Origin: Pseudomonas graminis
Lineage (GTDB): Bacteria > Pseudomonadota > Gammaproteobacteria > Pseudomonadales > Pseudomonadaceae
Length of the DNA stretch: 64,000 nt
Assembly: GCF_002093745.1 (NCBI RefSeq)
Contig: NZ_MTSB01000006.1
Location: 186,001 to 250,000, forward strand
Direction of reading: 5' to 3'
How positions within the stretch are numbered: the first letter of the stretch is position 1; each line of letters opens with the position of its first letter. Made by a program: the position numbers and the translations under genes. Positions 31,038-39,585 of this stretch are shown in pieces. The notes under the pieces were generated by a model that had not been told where the DNA came from, searched no databases, and saw only the letters and a list, made by a program, of their open reading frames with translations.

Positions 31038-31123
31038 TTACCCGTCGAGCCTGGCGCTGAACCGGGTCTTCGAACCTGATTCAAGCCAGGCCGCCGGTTG
31101 ATCCCGTTTGCGGGCTTTACGAA

Positions 31124-31169
31124 CAGAATCGCCCCGGACTGTCATCCAGTCCGGGGCGATTCTGTTTTC
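31124..31169 (+). terminator. Strong intrinsic terminator
   Basis: A perfect 17-bp stem (31124-31140 with 31148-31164; arms CAGAATCGCCCCGGACT and its complement) has a 7-nt loop and is followed by TTTTC. It terminates the DUF1161 transcript; the T-tract is only on the plus side, although the hairpin also faces the convergent LLM gene. Confidence 0.9.
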
Positions 31170-31198
31170 GGTCGGCTATTGGCGATTCTAAAAATCGC

Positions 31199-32200
31199 TT
31201 AGCCGTGTGCGACCTGCGCCAGAATCTCGTAGGACCGCAGCCTGTCCTCGTGCTCATACATATCGCAGGTGAAGATCAGCTCATCGGCGTCGGTCTGCTC
31301 AAGCAGAACGTCCAGCTTGGCGCGGATTTTCTCCGGGCCGCCCACCATCGCCAGTCCCAGAAAGCTTGCCACCGCTTCACGTTCATGAGGCAGCCACAGG
31401 CCATCCATCGATTCGACCGGCGGACGCTGCATCAGGCTGTGCCCGCGCATCAACGCCAGGATGCGCTGGTAGACCGAAGTCGCCAGGTATTCCGCCTGCT
31501 CATCGGTATCAGCGGCCGACAGCGGCACGCCGAGCATCACGTAAGGCTTGTCGAGCACGGCCGAGGACTGGAAATGGTTGCGGTAGACCCGAATGGCTTC
31601 GTGCATGTAGCGCGGTGCAAAGTGCGAGGCGAAGGCATACGGCAGCCCGCGCATGCCTGCCAATTGGGCGCTGAACAGGCTCGACCCCAGCAACCAGATC
31701 GGCACATGGGTGCCCGAGCCGGGTACGGCGATCACTTTTTGATCAGGTGTGCGCGGCCCCAGGTATTCCATCAGCTCAGTGACGTCATCCGGGAAATCCT
31801 CGGCGCTGCCGGACCGCTCACGACGCAAGGCGCGGGCGGTCATCTGATCGGAACCCGGTGCGCGGCCCAGACCCAGATCGATTCGATCAGGGTAGAGGCT
31901 GGCCAGCGTGCCGAATTGTTCGGCCACCACCAGCGGCGCGTGGTTGGGCAGCATGATCCCGCCAGCACCGACACGAATGGTCGACGTGCCGCCGGCCAGG
32001 TACGCGAGCAGCACGGAAGTCGCGGAACTGGCGATGCCGTCCATGTTGTGGTGTTCAGCCACCCAGAAACGGTTATAGCCCAGTTTTTCAACGTGTTGAG
32101 CCAGGCTGAGTGAGTTGCGCAGGGATTCAGCAGGTCCTTTGTCGTGGCGTACGGGCACCAGATCAAGGGTGGAAATTTTTACATCTGCCAGACGTTTCAT
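31199..32200 (-). CDS. LLM class flavin-dependent oxidoreductase
   Basis: A 333-aa luciferase-like monooxygenase-fold protein of the MsnO8/YhbW subgroup: [46 protein letters not shown] and [13 protein letters not shown]. It should use FMNH2, but its substrate is unknown. The ATG at 32200 starts [14 protein letters not shown]; upstream extension reads through non-conserved sequence. It is divergent from the OsmC gene (211-bp gap). Confidence 0.88.
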   Translation of the reverse strand: MKRLADVKISTLDLVPVRHDKGPAESLRNSLSLAQHVEKLGYNRFWVAEHHNMDGIASSATSVLLAYLAGGTSTIRVGAGGIMLPNHAPLVVAEQFGTLASLYPDRIDLGLGRAPGSDQMTARALRRERSGSAEDFPDDVTELMEYLGPRTPDQKVIAVPGSGTHVPIWLLGSSLFSAQLAGMRGLPYAFASHFAPRYMHEAIRVYRNHFQSSAVLDKPYVMLGVPLSAADTDEQAEYLATSVYQRILALMRGHSLMQRPPVESMDGLWLPHEREAVASFLGLAMVGGPEKIRAKLDVLLEQTDADELIFTCDMYEHEDRLRSYEILAQVAHG

Positions 32201-32411
32201 AGGCCGGGGTAGCTCCTCGAATTGAGATGGGCTGGCTGCTGGAGCTGCCCACGATGAAACAGCAGTGCGGGCGCAAGTCGTGCTTTTCAATGGCAGGCGG
32301 GTAAAAACCTACTTAAACGGTAGGTCTTTCCGACGGTTGAACTTTCCAGAGCTGCCCGTCCTCAGAACCTTGTAACAGCAATGATCCACATTCATTCCAA
32401 AAGGAGCGACC

Positions 32412-32843
32412 ATGAGCATCGTCAAGAAAGCATCTGCCCACTGGGAAGGTGATCTGAAAAGCGGTATTGGCAGCATCTCCACGGAAACCGGCGTGTTGCG
32501 CGAAGCACCTTACGGCTTCAAGGCACGTTTTGAAGGCGGCAAGGGCACCAACCCGGAAGAGCTGATCGGCGCAGCCCACGCAGGCTGTTTCTCGATGGCA
32601 CTGTCCATGATTCTGGGCGGCGAAAACCTGACTGCTGAAAGCATCGATACCCAGGCTGATGTGACCCTTAATCAGACCGAAGGCGGTTTTGAAATCAGCG
32701 CTGTGCATCTGACCCTCAAGGCCAAAGTGCCGGGTGCGACACAGCAACAGTTCGACGAGTTGACCACGAAAGCCAAAGAAGGCTGCCCGGTCTCCAAAGT
32801 GTTGAACGCCAAGATCACGCTGGACGCCACATTGTTGAGCTGA
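32412..32843 (+). CDS. OsmC family peroxiredoxin
   Basis: A 143-aa thiol peroxidase of the OsmC/Ohr group that reduces organic hydroperoxides. The two redox cysteines are visible: C59 in GAAHAGCFSMAL and C125 in KEGCPVSKVL. The sequence follows OsmC more than Ohr. AAGGAG lies directly upstream of the ATG. It is followed by the second DUF1161 gene on the same strand, about 117 bp away. Confidence 0.92.
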   Translation: MSIVKKASAHWEGDLKSGIGSISTETGVLREAPYGFKARFEGGKGTNPEELIGAAHAGCFSMALSMILGGENLTAESIDTQADVTLNQTEGGFEISAVHLTLKAKVPGATQQQFDELTTKAKEGCPVSKVLNAKITLDATLLS

Positions 32844-32960
32844 TCCTCGGTGAACGTAGCGGGAGTGCCTTGTGCGCTCCCGTATCTACTGTATAAAGCT
32901 GGCTTGCTTCATCGGTCATGCGTTATCGACGCATGGTTTGATCATGATCAGGAGTCGAGC

Positions 32961-33194
32961 ATGAAACGTTTTATTCTGGCAGTGACCTGTACGGTAGTGG
33001 CGACGGGCGCCTTGGCCGCGCCTAAATCCTGTGATGAACTCAAGGATGAAATCGAAGCCAAGATCCAGGCCAATAACGTGACGTCCTATACGCTGGAAAT
33101 CGTCGCCAATGAAGAGGCCACCGATCCGGAAATGGTCGTCGGCACCTGCGACAACGGCACCAAAAAAATCATCTATCAGCGCAACGATCGCTGA
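32961..33194 (+). CDS. DUF1161 small periplasmic protein (copy 2)
   Basis: A 77-aa exported protein (signal MKRFILAVTCTVVATGALAA), then PKSCDELKDEIEAKIQANNV, SYTLEIVANEEATDPEMVVG and TCDNGTKKIIYQRN. It aligns end to end with copy 1 at 30813, with a short insertion (EEATDPE) and the same two Cys. CAGGAG precedes ATG 32961. Its stop abuts the stop of the convergent lipoprotein gene. Confidence 0.85.
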   Translation: MKRFILAVTCTVVATGALAAPKSCDELKDEIEAKIQANNVTSYTLEIVANEEATDPEMVVGTCDNGTKKIIYQRNDR

Positions 33195-33629
33195 TCAGAT
33201 GCAGTGAACGCCGCCCTCTTCCTCCTCCTCGGCCACCACGTTGCGGTCTGCATCGTAAAGCCAGGCGTCGACACTGTTCGCCAATGAGCGCACCTCCAGA
33301 ACATACCGCTGCCCTGCGACGAAGTGGTCATAGCGAACACTGACGTAGCAGGTGATCTCGGTGTATTCATCGCCGATCATCCCCATACCGCCCGACCGGT
33401 ACTCGTAGTCATACCGCACCTGCAACGCGTGACGGCCCGGCGTCACCTGAAAATAGCGTCCGTCGTACGTGTTTTTGCCATCAAGCTTGTCGGCCATGAT
33501 CAACTGGCCGGTCAGAGTACGCATGTCGACCCACGCCATGCCAGGGTCAACCGCAGGCAAGGGGCCGGCACATCCGGTGAGGGCTGCGAGCGCGAATGCG
33601 ATTGGCAACGTGAAAAAACGGACTGGCAC
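33195..33629 (-). CDS. PA0061/PA0062-type putative lipoprotein
   Basis: A 144-aa protein with a lipoprotein signal (FALAALTGC, Cys about residue 20) and a beta-rich body containing GRHALQVRYDYEYRSGG and ITCYVSVRYDHFVAGQRY. The C-terminus is acidic (EEEEEGGVHC). It resembles the small lipoprotein family near PA0061-PA0062 of P. aeruginosa; function unknown. It is 18 bp downstream of the HEPN gene on the same strand, so read-through is possible, although its conservation suggests it is core rather than part of that module. Confidence 0.75.
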   Translation of the reverse strand: MPVRFFTLPIAFALAALTGCAGPLPAVDPGMAWVDMRTLTGQLIMADKLDGKNTYDGRYFQVTPGRHALQVRYDYEYRSGGMGMIGDEYTEITCYVSVRYDHFVAGQRYVLEVRSLANSVDAWLYDADRNVVAEEEEEGGVHCI

Positions 33630-33647
33630 CTGAGGTCATACCTCTGC

Positions 33648-34331
33648 TTAAAAAGGTTTAGTGGCGACCGTAGACATGACCTGTTGTTGGCCATTCATCC
33701 AATCTGCGGAAACGATGCAACGTGTTTCAGTCAGGCGTTGAATAACAGCAAAATCGCTCATCAGGTTTCTTGAAAATATCGGCTCATGATGGGCAATTCT
33801 GTTTCGAAGCAGTCGGATCTGTTCGAGATCAGCCGCAATCCTGGTTCGGTGGACGGATACGGTGAAACATTTTTTCAGGTTCGGGAAAAAAGTATGTAAG
33901 TAAGGAACCCAGAGGCGTCCTTCGAACCGTTTCGTGAACATTTTTTCCCAAAACACAAACTTCAGCTCCGCAATCACGGCTCCGGTTGTGCCGCATTTTT
34001 GTCTTGCTCTTGCAAGCTCTTGTTTTGGCTTGAAAGTGGGGCCTGTGACATCCGGCAGGCTCTGTTCGAAACCAGGGCTCCAAGGCCACTGGGGGCCGTA
34101 GACTGACGCAATTGCGTCTGCAACACCGTTACGAACAATGACCTCGCACAGGTGTAACGGTGTAAGGAATGCTCCAGAGACGAGTGCGTTCCATGCGTAT
34201 AATGTTACAGCTTCATCGAGTCCCCGACCCACAGCGAGCGCTGCGTTTTCATAGGTCGAAATCCGGGCGCAGGAAAGGGACAATCTGATAGCTTTTGCAA
34301 CTTCTAAAGTCGACATTGACGACAACTGCAA
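33648..34331 (-). CDS. Abi family (AbiD/AbiF-like) HEPN-domain protein
   Basis: A 227-aa protein (from TTG 34331; 222 aa from ATG 34316). It follows the Abi_2 pattern: ARISTYENAALAVG (23-36), LYAWNALVSGAF (44-55), EVIVRNGVADAI (63-74), AELKFVFWEKMF (121-132) and LLRNRIAHHEPIF (174-186). R176-N-x3-H181 is the RNxxxH catalytic motif of HEPN ribonucleases. Abi family members cause abortive phage infection or act as growth-inhibiting toxins. AAGGA sits close before the TTG start; the ATG lacks a good ribosome site, so the start is uncertain. The 5' end overlaps the promoter of a divergent small RNA (34351-34440). Confidence 0.85.
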   Translation of the reverse strand: MQLSSMSTLEVAKAIRLSLSCARISTYENAALAVGRGLDEAVTLYAWNALVSGAFLTPLHLCEVIVRNGVADAIASVYGPQWPWSPGFEQSLPDVTGPTFKPKQELARARQKCGTTGAVIAELKFVFWEKMFTKRFEGRLWVPYLHTFFPNLKKCFTVSVHRTRIAADLEQIRLLRNRIAHHEPIFSRNLMSDFAVIQRLTETRCIVSADWMNGQQQVMSTVATKPF

Positions 34332-34344
34332 ATTTCCTTATAGT
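34316..34344 (+). promoter_or_regulatory. Strong sigma-70 promoter of a small RNA
   Basis: TTGACG (34316-34321), a 17-bp spacer and TATAGT (34339-34344) form a near-consensus housekeeping promoter pointing rightward. Its -35 lies inside the first codons of the leftward HEPN gene. Transcription should begin at about 34350-34352. Confidence 0.75.
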
Positions 34345-34350
34345 CGGCTC

Positions 34351-34440
34351 ACTTGCCGAGGGCCTAGCTGGCTTACGCCTCCCCCCACGGACAGATGATA
34401 CAGCAATACCAAAAGCCCACCTACATGGTGGGCTTTTTGT
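34351..34440 (+). ncRNA. Structured small RNA divergent from HEPN gene (C4/abiF-RNA-like candidate)
   Basis: This predicted RNA of about 90 nt follows the sigma-70 promoter. CCGAGGG (34356-34362) can pair with CCCACGG (34384-34390) around one A-A mismatch, enclosing a GGC-TTAC-GCC hairpin (34370-34379). A terminator follows: AAAAGCCCACC (34411-34421), loop, GGTGGGC (34427-34433), TTTTT. There is no good reading frame. The layout and the TTGCCGAGGGC block remind me of C4-type antisense RNAs, and the Abi_2 neighbour recalls the abiF-associated RNA motif; family identity is unverified. Confidence 0.6.
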
Positions 34441-34643
34441 TGTGTGCAGTCTTTGCCGAGGGGCTGAGTGTGGGGTGTCTGAAAGAGGTCGCCGCCCGGA
34501 GATCATCAGTCAATCGCCTGGTCCACTGATGAAGCGCGGCGGGTGCTCTATCAATCGGAAAACAGCTTTCGCGAGCCCCTGACGGACCGCGATTGCGGTA
34601 GTGCTCTGGGCAGCGCCCACCGTGCTCACGAAAGAACCCTCAC
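34441..34643. other. Intergenic stretch, no gene seen
   Basis: Downstream of the small RNA terminator there is no convincing gene. A second TTGCCGAGGG occurs at 34453-34462, exactly 100 bp after the copy in the small RNA, and could be a decayed duplicate. The remainder leads to the 3' end of the OPT gene. Confidence 0.4.
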
Positions 34644-36380
34644 TTACCCATTACCCAGCATCTGCCACAACGACGCGCCCACTCCGGTAATGCTCTCTCC
34701 TGCGATCAAGCCCGCAGCAGCGGTAATGGCGAATCGTTCAGTGAGGCTGGCCCAGCGACAGCTGACGGTCCACGTGAGCACTGCGCCGAGGGCCATCATC
34801 AACGATACCGACGCTGGCAAGACAAACGCCAGGCCCAGTGCAGCGGCGCTCGGCAGATAACGGACACGGCGGGCTGGCAATGTGCTGTCCAGAATCCCCA
34901 GCAACACACCCGCCAGACCCGCAATGAAAATAGCCCAGCGGATGCTTTCCGACAACGAGTCCAGCCCGTGGGTCAGGGTTTGCGCCACGGCCTTCCAGGT
35001 CGCGACCGCCGGAGCTGGCCACTCTTCGGTAAGTAACATGGTTTGCGGGTCCGGGATCAGCGCCATGTAGGCGAGCACACCGACGATACTGCCGACGAAA
35101 ATCCCCAGCGTCTGGGCGACCAGTTGCTTGCGCGGCGTGGCGCCAATCGCCTTGCCCACTTTGAAATCGTTCATCAGGTCTGTGCATTGTCCGGCCGAAC
35201 CGCCCGCCGTGTTGGCACTCATCAGATTGATTGTGACCTGCCCCGGCGCGACGATGCCAAAGCTCAACTGCGACAACTGCCCGATAGCACCAATAGGCGG
35301 AATGCCCGTGGCTCCGACCACCCGCGCAGCCACCGCCGCGAGGCAAACCGCCAGAGGAATGGTCAACAACGCCATCCACAGATTGATCCCGAACAACAGC
35401 GCTTGCAGGCTCACCACCAGAAGGATCGAAAGCACCAGGCCGAGCGCAGGCCCCGCTTTCGGTTTGGCCCAGATCGTCCCGCTGCTCGCTTTGGTGGACG
35501 AGTGCAGTCCCCACAGCCGGATGGCCAGCGACGTCAGTGTCGAGCAGACCATCAAACTCACCCCTGGCCACAGCAACCATTCCACCAGCGTCGCGAATTG
35601 CGGACCGCTGCTGCCAGCCGGCAACGTTACCAGCCCTTGCGCCAACAACCACGGCGCCAGACCGCCCCACGCCAGCAATGCACCAAACAACAGCGTCACA
35701 CCGACACGAATCCCGATGATCGCGCCGAACCCCACCAACAACAGCGAAGGGTCAGCGGTAAACGTCAGCCGCTCCAACTGCGCACTCGGCGACCAACGCG
35801 GAAACGCCCACACGAACGTATCTACCCACTTCGCCAGCGCGGACAGTAACGCAGCACTGAGCAGCACCTTCAACCGCGTCGCCGCCTCGCGACCGTGGTT
35901 GTAAATGTGCAACAGCGTCTCCAGCGTCGCCATGCCCTCGGGGAACTTCAGCGACCTGTCGTTGAGCAACGAAGGCCGCAGATACCATGCAATCCAGATC
36001 CCCAGAAAACTCACCGAAAACACCCACGCCATCATCGGAACAGGGTCCAGTTGCTGCCCTGTCAACAACGTATAAGCCGGAATCGGCGCGACCAGACCAC
36101 CCGAAATAATCGACGCCGCTGCCGATGCCACCGTCTGATTGATATTGCTCTCATGCAACGTCCACGGCGGCTGATCGGGCGAGCGTTTGGCCAGCCCTTG
36201 CCAGATGGCGTAACCGATCAGCAGCGCAATGATCGACATGTTGAACGACCACCCGATCTTCAGGCCGGCGTAGACGTTGGAGGGGGTGAGCAAAATGCCC
36301 AGGACGATGCCGGTGATGACGGCACGCAGGCTGAGTTCGCGTTGGAGGGGCGGGATCTGCGGGATTGGGGCTGTAGGCAT
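34644..36380 (-). CDS. OPT family oligopeptide transporter
   Basis: A 578-aa inner-membrane protein with about 14-16 hydrophobic segments. N-terminal ELSLRAVITGIVLGILLTPS and NVYAGLKIGWSFNMSI, KFPEGMATLE, and GQVTINLMSANTAGGSAGQC are typical of bacterial OPT proteins, which import peptides or metal-peptide/siderophore conjugates by proton symport. The substrate cannot be read from sequence. It is monocistronic. GC content returns to the genome norm here, in contrast with the island just upstream of its start. Confidence 0.88.
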   Translation of the reverse strand: MPTAPIPQIPPLQRELSLRAVITGIVLGILLTPSNVYAGLKIGWSFNMSIIALLIGYAIWQGLAKRSPDQPPWTLHESNINQTVASAAASIISGGLVAPIPAYTLLTGQQLDPVPMMAWVFSVSFLGIWIAWYLRPSLLNDRSLKFPEGMATLETLLHIYNHGREAATRLKVLLSAALLSALAKWVDTFVWAFPRWSPSAQLERLTFTADPSLLLVGFGAIIGIRVGVTLLFGALLAWGGLAPWLLAQGLVTLPAGSSGPQFATLVEWLLWPGVSLMVCSTLTSLAIRLWGLHSSTKASSGTIWAKPKAGPALGLVLSILLVVSLQALLFGINLWMALLTIPLAVCLAAVAARVVGATGIPPIGAIGQLSQLSFGIVAPGQVTINLMSANTAGGSAGQCTDLMNDFKVGKAIGATPRKQLVAQTLGIFVGSIVGVLAYMALIPDPQTMLLTEEWPAPAVATWKAVAQTLTHGLDSLSESIRWAIFIAGLAGVLLGILDSTLPARRVRYLPSAAALGLAFVLPASVSLMMALGAVLTWTVSCRWASLTERFAITAAAGLIAGESITGVGASLWQMLGNG

Positions 36381-36684
36381 GCGGAATCCTTTCGGCAGTG
36401 GGCGTTGAGGGGGGGACTTTAAAAGGGAGTGTTGAGGAGGTGGAAGGTTCAGCAGGATATTTAGCTGCAGAATGAATATTTTCGTTTGTGCATAGAGTTT
36501 TTAAATATCGAATTACGGTCAGAAACGGGAACCCAAGAATCTTGTTTGCTTTCCTGTCCCAGAAAAATAGTTTTTGCAGGCTCAACGTAGCCTTCAACTA
36601 ATAATTCCCAGTCTTCCACACTAGCGCACTGTTTTTGAAATAAATTATTTTTCTTGCACGGACTCATACGACTCACGCGCACGT

Positions 36685-37318
36685 TAAATTTTGTCCAACG
36701 TCTCTTCTTATTTTGCGTTTCAAATGTACGGGTCGGCTGAGCATTGAGTAACGTCATGAGCGTTGTGATGGCGCTTTCTATCTCGCACAAGGAGCAAAGC
36801 TGTCGTTCCGTAAGTACACTGTAATGTCTCGAAGAAGCGCTCAGTCATGTTCATCCAAGAGCTTGAGGTTGGTGCGAAATTAATATGAAAGCGCGGATGT
36901 TTCGCCAGCCAGACTTTCACTGCGGTATGCTTGTGGGGCGGGTAGTTATAGACGATCAGATGAATCTGGAGGTGCTTGGGCAGTTCTTTATTGGTCATCT
37001 TGAGAACGGCCAGCTACTCTTGATACCGATGCTGAAGCTTGATGCCGCTGATCAATTTCCCTTGGATGTAATCTAGTGCGGCAAATAACTTGATCGCGCC
37101 ATGTTGGGTGTAATCATAGGATTTAGTCTGGATATGACCGATGCCTAAAGGCAGACCCGGCTGTGTTCGCCCGTCAACCGTGCAATGTTTTCTCGAGCTT
37201 CGCTCTCGGTAGCAAGCAGGGTTGTACGTGCCCGACCGCCTTCTCGTTGAGAGATCGTCGCAGCGCGAGTGCGTATTTTCAGCTCGTTCTTTTCTTCAGG
37301 GCCAAACGTGATGTGCAT
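36685..37318 (-). pseudogene. Decayed IS630-type transposase
   Basis: Fragments of one transposase lie in order on the minus strand. An N-terminal helix region from ATG 37318 (FGPEEKNELKIR, then RARTTLLATESEARENIAR) is followed, in another frame, by RTQPGLPLG and LFAALDYIQGKLISG, a stop, then the catalytic region LIVYNYPPHKHTAVKVWLAK (Asn-Tyr where DNYATHKH is usual) and FAPTSSSWMNMTERFFETL. Another frameshift leads to AITTLMTLLNAQPTRTF. Stops, frameshifts and an internal deletion make it non-functional. No inverted repeats were found. The part from 36461 to 36684 continues an open frame of unknown nature. Confidence 0.8.
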
Positions 37319-37717
37319 AGCGCCTACTGTCAGCTCTCTAAGGCCGGGATGGACATCTGAAGTGTAGCCGAAAATGACGAAAAGCTATTTCGCGAACAGC
37401 AAACTAGAGTGTAAGACGAATGTCGGAGCTATTTCTAACTTGGAGTTGAAGAAATCGATAAACTAGGTTCATCCATGAAGCAAAAATCGAGGTGATATTG
37501 ATGCTGTATCAGTGCATGCGGCCAGCCATAATAAGACCCGCGTGATGCGCGGGCCTCAGTTGCGTATAGGCCATGACTGCATAAAATTCATATCGAACTA
37601 TAAACTAGCTATCGTTAAAAATGCTTGCCTTATTTTCATGTGATGCATTTTTTTACGTAGATATATTGTTTGATCGTCTAGTATTGACGGTGTTGCTTTT
37701 GTATTTTTGTATCGTGC
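37319..37717. other. AT-rich intergenic region
   Basis: About 400 bp without a recognisable gene; base composition is much more AT-rich than the flanking core genome. A short hairpin (CCCGCG-TGATG-CGCGGG at about 37530-37550) is not followed by a T-tract. The region separates the transposase remnant from two low-GC orphan genes. Confidence 0.4.
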
Positions 37718-38023
37718 TTAGCCCATCAGCGTGTTTACGGCAGCGCTGAGTTCGCTTTTATTATTCGCTACAATGATTATTAAAGCCAGTGGTATCAGCC
37801 AGCGCAATATTTTTGCAAGGCTTAAAAAAGGGCTGATGTAATATCCACCCATGTATGGCTCCTCATTACTTATCTCTCGCCTTCTAGACTCTTCTAAGTA
37901 TGCTTGCCAAGACAGATTTTCTTTATTGCTCCAGTGGGCTAGTAATATTAGATTTATAGCATAGATGACAAGTAGGATTAGGCAAATTACTAGTGGAATT
38001 ATACCGTTACTGGTTGCGTTCAC
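37718..38023 (-). CDS. Hypothetical two-TM protein
   Basis: A 101-aa protein that I do not recognise. It has two hydrophobic segments, GIIPLVICLILLVIYAINLI (7-26) and WLIPLALIIIVANN (74-87), joined by a charged loop with EESRRREISNEEP. Codon use is AT-rich, as in its neighbour at 38198. It lies 174 bp downstream of the AlbA_2 gene, on the same strand, so they could form one transcription unit. Probably horizontally acquired; role unknown. Confidence 0.6.
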   Translation of the reverse strand: MNATSNGIIPLVICLILLVIYAINLILLAHWSNKENLSWQAYLEESRRREISNEEPYMGGYYISPFLSLAKILRWLIPLALIIIVANNKSELSAAVNTLMG

Positions 38024-38197
38024 TGCTTAAGGCCTTTTGAGGAATGATTTTAATTATCAGCAAGGAGTAAGCTTTAGCTTGTTACATTTGATATCTCGCT
38101 AATGCTGGTTTCAATTGGGTTAATATTAGTTTTGTTAGCTCGGAAGCAGGCTGTTCTCACTGCTAGCTCTGCTAGACTGTTGCTCGTCAAAATCAAA

Positions 38198-39322
38198 CTA
38201 TAAATTCATGTTTTTTATCATGTCAAAAGTTAGATCAGCCTTATTGAATGAAATTGCGGTCGGTATTATAACTTCCTTAGGTGCGCGTAACTGATCCGAT
38301 AATATTTTCACGAGAATGCATTCCATCTCAATCGGAGGGGATTCAAGAAATACAGCGGAGGTAAATAGAGTTTCTCCGCTATGTATTTTTCCAACATGAA
38401 AGATGATAGTTGTTTTGTTTTTATTTCTAACTATATTGACTGAAGGGTTGATTGTAGAGTTTTTTTGACGGCTTATCCTTCCTGATAAGTGTGATTTCTC
38501 GGGGCGATTGTATGGGTTTTTTTCAAAATGCACTGTGGCATTTGGCCAACCTACCAGCTCTGCGTAAACGCGGACGTCGTCTGCGTAACTACTTCCGGAA
38601 TTGGTTAAGCATAATTGTAGCTTAAGCAGTCCTAGCTTTTTCTTGATGTAAGATGCAAGCTCTCTATAATAGTCTATGTTGTCAAAATTTAGCGAGGCCA
38701 CAGAGTATGCGCTGGTTCTCTCCGGAGGAGATCTATAATCTGGATAATCAAATAAATTTAGGCTTTTGTAACTGAAGTTCAACTGGTCGATGTTTTCATC
38801 GTCGTCAGAAACTAGCTTGACGTCTACATCGGGCATATGAACAGAAATATTCGCGGAGTTAAATTGAGCTATACCCATTCGGGCAATTTCTGTAGGATCT
38901 GCGTTTGCTGTAGATGAGCCGCGACGGACATACACTTTATGGGCAGTCACAATGCCATAATCACTCTTTGCATAAACAGGACGCAACTGTTGATGGATCG
39001 TAAAAAGGCCTAATTTCGTTCCTTTGTAAATAATTGATCGGTATGAGAAATCGATTGGATGATTGGTTTTGCTATTAATAAACTGTTGCAGTCGTGAGTC
39101 ATCAGGATCATTATCTAGCCCTGTAACTTCACCTGAGTTGTTAACTCCTATTAAAATGTACGCATCCTCTGAGCGCCAAGCGTTAGAAAAAGCTAATATA
39201 TCTTTGAGTAACTCAGATTTGGCTTTCAGATCCTTGCCGCTAACTATGTACTGTTGTTGCTTGTAATCTAGACTTGTTCCTTCTCCCATGTACAGCAGTT
39301 TTTCTATTAATATGTCATCCAT
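38198..39322 (-). CDS. AlbA_2/Schlafen-type putative DNA-binding protein
   Basis: A 374-aa protein. The N-terminal domain (about residues 1-150) matches the AlbA_2/Schlafen AAA_4 pattern: GEGTSLDYKQQQYIV, KDILAFSNAWRSEDAYILIG, VNNSGEVTGLDND and VYVRRGSSTANADP. Such domains occur in predicted regulators, helicases and several phage-defence proteins. The C-terminal 220 residues are beta-rich and unrecognised. The gene is clearly AT-rich compared with core genes and lies between an IS remnant and a MITE, so it was probably acquired. Function cannot be assigned. Confidence 0.75.
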   Translation of the reverse strand: MDDILIEKLLYMGEGTSLDYKQQQYIVSGKDLKAKSELLKDILAFSNAWRSEDAYILIGVNNSGEVTGLDNDPDDSRLQQFINSKTNHPIDFSYRSIIYKGTKLGLFTIHQQLRPVYAKSDYGIVTAHKVYVRRGSSTANADPTEIARMGIAQFNSANISVHMPDVDVKLVSDDDENIDQLNFSYKSLNLFDYPDYRSPPERTSAYSVASLNFDNIDYYRELASYIKKKLGLLKLQLCLTNSGSSYADDVRVYAELVGWPNATVHFEKNPYNRPEKSHLSGRISRQKNSTINPSVNIVRNKNKTTIIFHVGKIHSGETLFTSAVFLESPPIEMECILVKILSDQLRAPKEVIIPTAISFNKADLTFDMIKNMNL

Positions 39323-39445
39323 AGTCCATACGCCTACTCTTAATTAGAAAGGGCAAAGCTCAGTCTGAATTATGGTGACACACTGATATAGCCAGTGTCA
39401 CCATCAGCTGACTCGATTTACAGATGCCATTACTACTTTTGCTAG

Positions 39446-39585
39446 GCTCTGTACGAAAGTGGCTACGCATCGGTGATGCTGCGTTAAAAACAGGCTCAGA
39501 ATGCTCATTTAACAACACGTAGACTCCGCTTCCTCGCCTGTTTTTGACTTGCCTGACCTTCGCTCACCGACTTTTCTTACAGAAC
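39446..39585. mobile_element. 140-bp MITE-like element with CTAG target duplication
   Basis: The left end GCTCTGTACGAAAGT (39446-39460) is an imperfect inverted repeat of the right end ACTTTTCTTACAGAAC (39570-39585). The element is flanked on both sides by CTAG (39442-39445 and 39586-39589), as expected for IS5-family insertions at YTAR. There is no transposase inside. Internal dyads include AAAAACAGGC and GCCTGTTTTT. Confidence 0.65.

Noticed and set aside
36461..36684. Tail of a 109-codon frame after the transposase remnant
   Set aside because: Its first 35 residues are transposase C-terminus; the rest (KTIFLGQESKQDSWVPVSD and neighbours) has no recognised family and may be non-coding.
37525..37555. 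CCCGCG/CGCGGG hairpin as a terminator or attachment site
   Set aside because: Stem is only 6 bp, no T-tract follows, and no tRNA or integrase is nearby.
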